Positions 1 through 5,812 of a DNA stretch of 10,639 bases are shown piece after piece. Below the pieces are notes generated by a model. It ran no database searches. It saw nothing but the letters and a program-made list of their open reading frames with translations, and was not told the origin of the DNA. The first letter of the stretch is position 1. The number at the start of each line of letters is the position of its first letter. A program made the translations under genes and the position numbers. This DNA comes from Methylomonas sp. (GTDB taxonomy: Bacteria > Pseudomonadota > Gammaproteobacteria > Methylococcales > Methylomonadaceae), in assembly GCA_026988195.1 (NCBI GenBank), contig JALSLS010000357.1, forward strand, positions 1-10,639, given 5' to 3'.

Positions 1-1295
1 TTACGGATACAGTTAGTTTTGACTCTGTTCTAACGAACTATCCCGTAGGCGTACTTTGTATTTTATTCTGTCTGGATATATTTTCTCTTCTTTTGATTAA
101 AACCAGAAGCCCTGAGCGGGCAGGGCTGTATTTTGCTCGAAGAACAAAAGGCTCCAAAATAAGTGTACTTGTTTTATGCGGAATGGGCATGTTCATTATT
201 AGCGCACTAATAAATAACCTTGCCGCATTATTTGTATTATTCCCCATCATATCGACTCTATTTACTGCTCTCAGGCTGACAGACAAGCAAAAAATCGTAT
301 GCCTGTCACTGGTTGTTTCCATGTGTAACCTTGGGGGGGCGGCAACGCCCATTGGTGATTTGCCCGCGATCTTACTAATGGATACTCAAGCCATTTCTTT
401 CTCAGCTTATATTACTCATGCGCTACCTTTCTTCTTTTTTACTGCCTTAATCATAGTTTCACTTTATTACAGTTGGTATAGAAAAGATTTTCATGATGAA
501 AATAAAGCTCACAAGCAGCAAGCTAAACTTGGAATTCTAGCAATGATGCAAGATTATAAGTATATTAGAGTTGATTTAAAAACCACAATTCTACTTATTA
601 TGGTTTTTACTGGGATGCTTATCTCATGGGCTTTGTTAGACCCTAATATATGGCGCTTTCACTATACAGCCATTGTAGGGCTGATAGCCTCACTAATCGT
701 TTCACCACCTAAACTAATTGCCTTAGTCGTGTCAAAATATGACTTAAGACCCCTATTAATTACCTCATTAGTTTTATTAATTGGCACCCTGGTTTCTTCA
801 TCTCCTTTGCTGGATATTTTGTCCAAGTATCTGGTGAGGGAAATAGCCAATCCAAGCTATTTATTATTTGCAATGTCACTTCTTGTTTTGTTTGCCAGTG
901 GTCTATTTCAAGCTGGGCCTGCAGCCGCTATTGTGCTACCAATGGTTATTGAGCTAGAAAGTGATCAATTATCAATATTTGGTCCTTGGGTCTATATCGT
1001 TTATGCGGCAAGCATCTGCGCAGGATCAAGCATGTTTTTATGGAGCGCCACTGCGGGTATTGCCCTTCAAGGGCAGGCGAATAAAACTGGGTTAACTTTT
1101 AACTGGAAAAAATACCTGTTTTTTGGTCTGTCTAACGCAATACTGCAATATAGTGTTTCAGTTTTAGTTATTGGCTGCTTTATTGGCTTTTTCTCCATGA
1201 GCACTGTAATAACTTTATTAGTTGTTATATTAGTGATTTGTACTCTGCTTGTCAGGCGAAACGACTTGGCTATATTGAGAGCAACAAAGGTTTAA
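1..1295 (+). CDS. Ion transporter permease, ArsB/NhaD (IT superfamily) type, 5' end cut by window
   Basis: This is the C-terminal part of a polytopic inner-membrane transporter. The frame is open from base 3 with no stop, and the residues before the TTG at 93 form a membrane segment (from about base 36, NYPVGVLCILFCLDIFSLL). The gene therefore starts left of the window and the TTG is not the real start. About 431 residues are visible, with about 10 hydrophobic segments. The stretch ISALINNLAALFVLFPII followed by NLGGAATPIGDLPAILLM resembles the paired re-entrant regions of ArsB/NhaD/SLC13-type carriers, where a conserved Asn and a GG-x-AT-x-IGD motif line the ion site. A second, diverged half carries FASGLFQAGPAAAIVLPM and AGSSMFLWSATAGIAL. 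The substrate (Na+/H+ exchange, an anion or a dicarboxylate) cannot be told from this. There is no operon partner in the window, and 1.1 kb of non-coding DNA follows. Confidence 0.75.
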   Translation, partial: TDTVSFDSVLTNYPVGVLCILFCLDIFSLLLIKTRSPERAGLYFARRTKGSKISVLVLCGMGMFIISALINNLAALFVLFPIISTLFTALRLTDKQKIVCLSLVVSMCNLGGAATPIGDLPAILLMDTQAISFSAYITHALPFFFFTALIIVSLYYSWYRKDFHDENKAHKQQAKLGILAMMQDYKYIRVDLKTTILLIMVFTGMLISWALLDPNIWRFHYTAIVGLIASLIVSPPKLIALVVSKYDLRPLLITSLVLLIGTLVSSSPLLDILSKYLVREIANPSYLLFAMSLLVLFASGLFQAGPAAAIVLPMVIELESDQLSIFGPWVYIVYAASICAGSSMFLWSATAGIALQGQANKTGLTFNWKKYLFFGLSNAILQYSVSVLVIGCFIGFFSMSTVITLLVVILVICTLLVRRNDLAILRATKV

Positions 1296-1313
1296 GTCGA
1301 ATATTTTTCACTA

Positions 1314-1471
1314 GGAGCCTGTTCGAGAATAGAAACCGTCACGAGAGAAAGCTATTTTGACCATTTTTTCGTTCATTTGAGGCGAATAGATGTGCTATTT
1401 AACGAAAATGAACGGAAAAATGGTCAAAAGGGATTTTTCTGCAGTAGGTTTTCTATTCTCGGACAGGTTCC
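1314..1471. mobile_element. 158-bp palindromic MITE-like element
   Basis: Almost the whole segment is one imperfect palindrome. The terminal inverted repeats are 1314-1335 and 1450-1471 (22 bp, 2 mismatches, outer sequence GGA(G/A)CCTGT(T/C)CGAGAATAG). A second inverted pair lies inside at 1355-1379 and 1405-1429 (about 23 of 25 matching, core TGACCATTTTT). The ends are flanked by TA on both sides, inside a CTAG on each side, so the target duplication is either TA or the palindrome CTAG. There is no reading frame inside. The ends starting GGA and the CTAG/TA target are compatible with IS5-type ends. That family assignment is an inference. Confidence 0.7.
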
Positions 1472-1672
1472 TAGGTAGAAGGCCAAAATATATCTACCAT
1501 TGCCCATCATATAAATTAATCCTTTAAATAATAAGCTCTTAACTAATTTATTGGAGTCTCCTCGATTCTAAGAGTAGTTAGCTAACAGTCATATCATTCC
1601 TGCACCCTCTTAGCCGAGACCTAAATTGACACAGGCTAAATACCCAGAAAAACCTGTGCTCACTGCTATTAA

Positions 1673-1958
1673 GTTAAGCGAAAGCAGCGTAAACGCATCA
1701 GACAGAAAGGTGCGCTTAGTACCTTAGTGGGGGCGTTACTAGACTGTCGAAATCAGCCGCTTTGTACCTCAGCATATCCTATAAGTTCTCTTTATTTTGT
1801 AGCTAATAACCAGGGGAATAATATGACTCATAAACAGATTTTTTCGACAGCCTAGGGCGTTACTTCTCGATGAAACCAGCCCTAGAGGTTGTGGTATATG
1901 CCCTGTTTATATTGCTTTATTAGGTCATATGCCTAGCATGATTAAAAATAAATCGTGA
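1673..1958 (+). pseudogene. Possible small reading frame split by the 115-bp element
   Basis: If the element and one copy of the GGGCGTTACT repeat are removed, the frame opening after the TAA at 1670 joins across the repair point. It reads on for 53 codons to a TGA at 1956-1958. The joined product contains KQRKRIRQKGALSTLVG before the join and LLDETSPRGCGIC after it. I do not recognise it and there is no strong start codon (GTG at 1727 is the first candidate). A 53-codon open frame can arise by chance, so this is a weak call, listed because the precise excision restores one continuous frame. Confidence 0.25.
1740..1854. mobile_element. About 115-bp inverted-repeat element with 9-10 bp target duplication
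   Basis: The left end reads TAGACTGTCGAAA (1740-1752) and the right end is its inverted copy TTTCGACAGCCTA (1842-1854), with one mismatch in 13. The 10-mer GGGCGTTACT lies on both sides, at 1731-1740 and 1855-1864. It looks like a target-site duplication of 9 or 10 bp; the final T could instead belong to the inverted repeat. There is no gene inside apart from a chance ATG with a good purine-rich leader at 1823. The size and the long duplication suggest a MITE moved by a transposase with a 9-10 bp target. Its parent insertion sequence is not in the window. Confidence 0.65.
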
Positions 1959-2116
1959 AATGGGGAGTGATCAGTATTTTTATTCAAGCTAATTCAAACC
2001 TCAATACCACTTCCTTCCATAGCTATATTTAATTTACAACAATAATATAGGCATTACTTATATTGCAAGGAAAGAATAGAATTTATATTTCTAGATATAT
2101 TCCGGTGCCATAAGGT

Positions 2117-2146
2117 AGATTACCAAGCTGGTAATCTTTTGTTTTT
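2117..2146 (+). terminator. Orphan Rho-independent terminator-like hairpin
   Basis: A perfect 9-bp stem AGATTACCA/TGGTAATCT with a 3-nt AGC loop (2117-2137) is followed by TTTGTTTTTT. The T-run lies on the + strand side only, so it would stop rightward transcription. No intact gene ends just upstream, which suggests the region once carried a gene, or an untranslated transcript, ending here. Confidence 0.5.
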
Positions 2147-2432
2147 TATAACTAAAATACAAAACCATTATATAAAACATAACAAATATAATGAGAGGGA
2201 TTGGTGTATTAAGTGCACTAGCCCTCTATATTCCAGCTAATTAATAGCAAAAAAAACTGGCTTACCTCAAACCCAAAACTAATATTGGCATCTATATTGC
2301 TTGGCATGGTAGTAAGAGAGTTGAGTACTCATTTATAAATAATGAGGCGTTAACTAAATATAGTTACTACAGTCCTTTCTTCTTTTTGATATTTTTCTGA
2401 ATGCTGAGTGATTACTTTAAAAACATGAAACT

Positions 2433-2872
2433 ATGGAAGCGTTAGTAAAAAACTGCCCAAAATGTCATTCGAAAGGGTATACAAAGGATGGCATCGTCGG
2501 AAATAGACAAAGATATAAATGTAAAGATTGCCTGTATCGGTACACGGTAGACCAAAGAGGATTTAGTGCAAATATTAAACGACAAGCACTCGTGCTTTAT
2601 CTACAAGGACTTGACTTTCGATCTATAGCCCGGGTTTTACATTGTAGCCACGTCACCGTGTACAAATGGACTAAATCTCATGGTAAAGGGGTTGAAGAAA
2701 TACGTTCAGAAACAGGAATTAAACAAGTCACTGGCTACCAACTGATCAACTATATTGCAGAAAAAAAAACAATACAGAATCTTGTTTACTGTTGATTGAT
2801 ATAGGAAGCGACACCTCAGAAGCCTTGTGTGTTAGCGAGCTAGAACTGAGCAGCAAAAAAACAAAGACCTGA
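2433..2872 (+). pseudogene. IS1-family transposase remnant, frameshifted at an A9 run
   Basis: The first part (2433-2795, 120 aa) has the InsA-type layout: an N-terminal zinc ribbon with Cys8, Cys11, Cys30 and Cys33 (CPKC...YKCKDC), then a helix-turn-helix region at about residues 48-78 (RSIARVLHCSHVTVYKW). It then enters the start of the InsB-like catalytic domain (INYIAEKK). At the run of nine A at 2761-2769 the frame is lost and stops after eight unrelated residues. Shifting -1 there gives 34 more codons to a TGA at 2870-2872, including LLLIDIGSDTSEALC, whose Asp sits about where the first catalytic Asp of IS1 transposases is expected. IS1 normally makes its transposase by -1 slippage on an A-rich run, so the A9 tract may be a relic of programmed frameshifting. 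Roughly 80-100 C-terminal residues of a normal IS1 transposase are missing, so the copy is most likely dead. No terminal repeats were found. Confidence 0.7.
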
Positions 2873-2896
2873 AACAAAGACCTGAAACAAAAAACC
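2861..2896 (+). repeat. 13-bp tandem repeat
   Basis: ACAAAGACCTGAA occurs twice exactly (2861-2873 and 2874-2886), followed by a decayed third start ACAAAAAACC. It sits at the end of the transposase remnant and about 25 bp before the methyltransferase start, within its likely leader. Confidence 0.8.
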
Positions 2897-2921
2897 AACT
2901 AACTCAACCTTAGATAACGAC

Positions 2922-3713
2922 ATGCAATTTAACGATCAAGCTGATATTTACGACGAGCGTACGGGATTGGGTGCTAAAACCGCAAAAAATATTGCATTAG
3001 CCCTAGAACAGATGATTAAACCCTATCTTGCAGGGCAATTCTTAGAGATTGGTGCAGGCACAGGTGAAATTGGGTTTTATTTGCAAAACCTTCCGATTCC
3101 TTATGTTGGAATTGATCTTTCAAGTGGGATGCTAGATGTCTATCGTAAACGTTTTAAAGATTTAAAAAGCGCCCCGAATTTGATAGAAACAGACGGTAAT
3201 AAAATATGGCCTCTAGATCACAACTCTGTATCAGTCTTTTTTAGCTCTCGGGCAATGCATCAACTTGACCAACAAAATGTATTAAATCAATTACAAAACT
3301 TGTCCTCTACGCAAGGCGCTATTTTAATTTTAGGCAACGTCAAAAGAGATAAAAATTCCGCGAAAGCCATTATGCGAAAAGAAATGCATAAGGTTTTAAA
3401 TGAGTTCGGCCTTAAGGAAAAAAGCGGACAAAGCAATCGCAATCAATTATTCGAGGTTATTGAAAGTCAGGGTGGAAAGCGACTTAAGCCTGTCACAGCT
3501 TCGCACTGGCAAGTAAGCCATTCCCCAATAGAATCTATAAACTCTTGGAAAAAAGTTGATGGTATTGCAGGTCAAATAATTGAACCTACTATAAAACAAC
3601 AGATTCTAGAAACGCTCATTTTAAGAGCAGAGGATAAATTTTCTAACATAAACCAAGTACTGGAGACAGAAGAAAGCTACCAATTAAATGCAATTACACT
3701 TCCATATAATTAA
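2922..3713 (+). CDS. Class I SAM-dependent methyltransferase of the MoSto cluster
   Basis: This is a predicted cytoplasmic methyltransferase of 263 aa. The start QADIYDERTGLG is typical of small class I enzymes of the ubiE/type-11 style. Motif I is LEIGAGTGEIGFYL (residues 41-54), which binds S-adenosylmethionine. The acidic end of strand beta-2 is VGIDLSSGML (Asp65). ETDGNKIWPLDHNSVSVFFSS (about 89-109) fits motifs II-III, followed by RAMHQL. The C-terminal part (about 150-263) is more variable and probably sets the substrate, which I cannot name. The gene ends 32 bp before the first storage-protein gene on the same strand, so co-transcription is likely. The start ATG at 2922 follows the tandem repeat and lacks a clear Shine-Dalgarno. 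It could be a passenger, or could serve a metal-storage or cofactor function suggested only by position. Confidence 0.8.
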   Translation: MQFNDQADIYDERTGLGAKTAKNIALALEQMIKPYLAGQFLEIGAGTGEIGFYLQNLPIPYVGIDLSSGMLDVYRKRFKDLKSAPNLIETDGNKIWPLDHNSVSVFFSSRAMHQLDQQNVLNQLQNLSSTQGAILILGNVKRDKNSAKAIMRKEMHKVLNEFGLKEKSGQSNRNQLFEVIESQGGKRLKPVTASHWQVSHSPIESINSWKKVDGIAGQIIEPTIKQQILETLILRAEDKFSNINQVLETEESYQLNAITLPYN

Positions 3714-3745
3714 TCACTACAACAAAAACTAAATATATAAAGAAT

Positions 3746-4561
3746 ATGAGCAATGAATTATTAACTGAACTTGGAGCCTCTTTAATAAGTGGCAGTCTGA
3801 CAGATAAATCACTTCTGGCACAAACATCAGAACAACCTGTATTTAAAGTACTTCCAAATGCTAATGTTATTAAAATTGGTGGACAAAGTATTATTGACCG
3901 TGGTCGCGTAGCGGTACTGCCTATTTTAGATGAGCTGGTTGCAAACCTACCTCACCATAAAATGATTATCGGTACGGGGGCAGGAACTAGAGCTAGACAT
4001 GCCTACAGTGTAGGTGTTGATCTTGGTATGCCGACGGGGGTTCTTAGTGTGTTGGGCACATTCGTCAGTATGCAAAACGCCAGAATGATTCATTTTATGA
4101 TGGCTAAACATGGTATTCCTTTTATTGAGCCTATTCAGTTCCCACAACTGCCTTTATACCTTGCAGAGCGTCAAGCTGTAATCTTTTTTGGTATGCCTCC
4201 CTATGTTTTCTGGCAACGTAACCCTGAAATTGGTCGTTTACCACCTCATAGAACAGACAGTGGATCCTACCTAATCAGTGAGATGTTTGGTACTCGTTCA
4301 ATGATTTATATTAAAGATGAAAATGGTTTATATACTTCTGACCCTAAAAAAGACAAGCATGCCAAATTCATCCCTAAAATTACAGTCAATGAGCTACAAG
4401 AAATGGATTTACCTGATTTAGTTGTTGAGCCTCCTGTTCTTGAGTTTATGAAAAATGCCGAAGTCAGACGAGACATTCAAATTATCAATGGTCTTATTCC
4501 TGGCAATATCACAAAAGCACTTAACGGCGAACAGGTTGGAACAATTATCACCGCCGATTAA
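3746..4561 (+). CDS. mosB: Molybdenum storage protein, beta-like subunit
   Basis: This 271-aa protein has the amino-acid-kinase fold and is easily misannotated as UMP kinase. In the MoSto family such subunits form an ATP-dependent alpha3beta3 cage that packs molybdate or tungstate into polyoxometalate clusters in the cytoplasm. Visible signatures are the N-terminal phosphate loop VIKIGGQSIIDRGR (41-54), the glycine loop IGTGAGTRARH (75-85), GMPPYVFW (149-156), LPPHRTDSG (165-173), KDENGLYTSDPKK (190-202) and the C-terminal GEQVGTIITAD. From memory these match the Azotobacter vinelandii beta subunit (270 aa) very well, more closely than its alpha subunit. It lies 32 bp after the methyltransferase and 88 bp before the alpha-like gene. 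A weak AAAGAA precedes the ATG. Unlike the A. vinelandii beta subunit as I recall it, this protein has PPHR rather than PPYR. Confidence 0.85.
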   Translation: MSNELLTELGASLISGSLTDKSLLAQTSEQPVFKVLPNANVIKIGGQSIIDRGRVAVLPILDELVANLPHHKMIIGTGAGTRARHAYSVGVDLGMPTGVLSVLGTFVSMQNARMIHFMMAKHGIPFIEPIQFPQLPLYLAERQAVIFFGMPPYVFWQRNPEIGRLPPHRTDSGSYLISEMFGTRSMIYIKDENGLYTSDPKKDKHAKFIPKITVNELQEMDLPDLVVEPPVLEFMKNAEVRRDIQIINGLIPGNITKALNGEQVGTIITAD

Positions 4562-4649
4562 TCATGTTATTTGATAACTGAATAATATTTTTAAAGAGTT
4601 TATTTCTGATTGATTTAAACCATAAGCATTAAAGAGAATTATAAAAAAA

Positions 4650-5480
4650 ATGACAAATACAACAGACAAACGCCATCATCTCAACTCTGTGCTGATGCGC
4701 GAAAGCCTTATTGATAAGAAGGTTCAGGCTTCAACCGAAGTAGAAACGCCTATTATTCGCATGTTACCTGATGCCCATGTGGTGAAAATCGGTGCAAGCT
4801 CTATCATGGATAAAGGTAGAGGGTTGACTTACCCAGTGGTTGAAGCTTTAGGGGAGTTACTAGAATCTGAAAAGTTAATTTTAGGTGTGGGTGGTGGTTT
4901 ACGTAGCAAACACGTATTTTCAATTGGCTGTGACTTAGGCTTACCAACAGGCGCACTTGCACAAATTTCTGTAACGGATGCTCTAGGTAATGCACACATG
5001 CTAGGAGCATTACTTTCACCTTATGGAGTGGTTGCGATTCCACCTGAAATTTTTGGACATTTATTACCCTTGTTCATCAAGTCTGCACCAGGTGTTATTT
5101 TTAATGGCGTGCCTCCATACTCACTTTGGGAACACCCTCCAGGTATTGGTCGTATTCCCCCACACAGAACCGATGCTGGTTGCTTAATTTTAGCTGAATG
5201 TTTTGGTTGTAAAACAGTGACATTGGTTAAAGATGTTGATGGTCTTTATGATTCAGACCCAAAAAAGAACCCTAATGCTGAGTTTATCCCTGAAATTACT
5301 GTTTCTGAATTAGAAGCACGTAACCTTAAAACCTTACCTTTTGATGAAGTGCTAGTTGATATTTTAAAAACATCTAGATTAGTTAAGCAGTTTCAAGTTA
5401 TAAATGGGACTAAACCTGAATTGATTAAAGCAGCCATTAATGGTGAACATGTTGGAACCATTGTTCGTGCTGATGATTAA
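4650..5480 (+). CDS. mosA: Molybdenum storage protein, alpha-like subunit with altered cluster site
   Basis: This is the second MoSto paralogue, 276 aa, the same length as A. vinelandii MosA. Shared signatures are VVKIGASSIMDKGRG (44-58), GVGGGLRSKHVFSIGCDLGLPTGALA (79-104), GVPPYSLWEHPPG (153-165), RIPPHRTDAG (168-177), KDVDGLYDSDPKK (194-206) and GEHVGTIVRADD at the end. KHVFSIGCDLGLPTG and PPHR favour the alpha type, while PPYSLW is beta-like. Aligned by eye with A. vinelandii MosA recalled from memory, the residues at the Mo8-binding positions Glu129, His140 and His156 are Pro131, Phe142 and Ser158 here. Nearby Glu133, His137, Glu161 and His162 could replace them. The GAS in place of GGx in the first phosphate loop and GVGGG instead of GTGAG also depart from the pattern. 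A purine-rich AAAGAGA lies about 13 nt before the ATG. Confidence 0.8.
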   Translation: MTNTTDKRHHLNSVLMRESLIDKKVQASTEVETPIIRMLPDAHVVKIGASSIMDKGRGLTYPVVEALGELLESEKLILGVGGGLRSKHVFSIGCDLGLPTGALAQISVTDALGNAHMLGALLSPYGVVAIPPEIFGHLLPLFIKSAPGVIFNGVPPYSLWEHPPGIGRIPPHRTDAGCLILAECFGCKTVTLVKDVDGLYDSDPKKNPNAEFIPEITVSELEARNLKTLPFDEVLVDILKTSRLVKQFQVINGTKPELIKAAINGEHVGTIVRADD

Positions 5481-5496
5481 TAAATAATAAGAGAGC

Positions 5497-5530
5497 TATA
5501 CTTCGCGCGGTCGTGATCGTGCGAAGTATA
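5497..5530 (+). promoter_or_regulatory. Strong hairpin just after the alpha-like storage gene
   Basis: TATACTTCGCGCGG (5497-5510) pairs with TCGTGCGAAGTATA (5517-5530), giving a 14-bp stem closed by a 6-nt TCGTGA loop. Two of the pairs are G-U in the + strand RNA; on the opposite strand those would be A-C mismatches. The structure thus favours a + strand transcript. It starts 16 nt after the stop codon. No U-run follows, so it is not a standard intrinsic terminator. It may protect the 3' end of the storage mRNA or be a processing site. Confidence 0.5.
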
Positions 5531-5534
5531 GTAA

Positions 5535-5658
5535 GGAACGTGCATGAAACAACTTCCCGATTTCTAACTTGTCTTTTTGCTCCAGATGGAATGATCTCAT
5601 TCCACCTGAAACAAAAATCCTACGTTATAATTTCGGGAAGTTATTCCATACAGGTTCC
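5535..5658. mobile_element. 124-bp palindromic MITE-like element with TAA duplication
   Basis: The ends are GGAACGTGCATGAAACAACTTCCCGA (5535-5560) and its inverted copy at 5633-5658, matching at about 22 of 26 positions. The middle folds back too: 5583-5594 and 5597-5608 pair with one mismatch (core TGGAATGA/TCATTCCA), and TTTTTG/CAAAAA flanks it. TAA occurs directly outside both ends (5532-5534 and 5659-5661), a plausible 3-bp target duplication. The outermost GGAACCTGT of its right end is identical, on the opposite strand, to that of the element at 1314-1471, which suggests related transposition machinery. There is no gene inside. Confidence 0.65.
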
Positions 5659-5812
5659 TAAACACAAAAGGGCTTTCAATAGGTTGGCTGTACTTTATGG
5701 CGTTACAGCTTTTAGATTAGCCTTTTTATTTTTCTATCTCCCTTAATTAGCAAGCAATATTTTTTTGCCATTAAAATCGAGTCTCGCTAACAAATACTGG
5801 TCTCTCTCCTAT

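Larger units (their letters stand above)
1296..2432. other. 1.1-kb gene-poor, element-rich intergenic region
   Basis: No convincing gene is present on either strand in this stretch. It contains two MITE-like elements (1314-1471 and about 1740-1854), short coding-like scraps around 1620-1960, an orphan intrinsic terminator near 2117-2146 and AT-rich DNA up to the transposase remnant at 2433. The part around 1610-1740 is visibly less AT-rich than the rest, which suits decayed coding DNA. I see no tRNA or other structured RNA that I could name. Confidence 0.6.
5481..5812. other. Non-coding spacer between storage and transport genes
   Basis: The 332-bp gap holds a 14-bp hairpin (5497-5530), a 124-bp palindromic element (5535-5658) and about 150 bp of AT-rich DNA that must carry any promoter of the transport operon. 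Near 5680-5720 a short inverted repeat GCTGTA/TACAGC precedes T-rich DNA, but it is too weak to call a terminator. I could not find a convincing sigma-70 promoter or a ModE-type operator. An open frame from GTG at 5513 to 5746 runs through both palindromes and is judged spurious. Confidence 0.6.

Noticed and set aside
93..1295. Start of the transporter gene at TTG 93
   Set aside because: The same frame is open to the window edge and encodes a membrane segment upstream, so the gene is only partial here.
1823..1855. ATG with an AGGGGA leader encoding MTHKQIFSTA
   Set aside because: The frame is 10 codons and lies within the inverted-repeat element, ending in its tip, so it is likely chance.
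2191..2244. Tiny ATG frame MRGIGVLSALALYIPAN
   Set aside because: It resembles a signal-peptide stub, but it is only 17 residues, has no ribosome site and stops at two successive stop codons.
3746..5480. UMP kinase (pyrH) pair
   Set aside because: The fold is shared, but the KIGGQSIIDRGR, PPHRTD and GEHVGTI signatures and the duplicated gene order fit MoSto subunits, and pyrH is normally single and next to tsf/frr.
5513..5746. 77-codon open frame from GTG between the alpha-like storage gene and the exporter ATPase
   Set aside because: It starts inside a hairpin, runs through the whole palindromic element, has no ribosome site and looks like no known protein.
5765..5812. Upstream TTG start for the exporter ATPase
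   Set aside because: The added 16 residues look non-coding and no ribosome site precedes the TTG; the ATG at 5813 gives a normal DrrA-type N-terminus.
5661..5812. ModE-type operator before the exporter-modABC operon
   Set aside because: I looked for a TATA-rich inverted repeat of the ModE type here and found none that convinced me.
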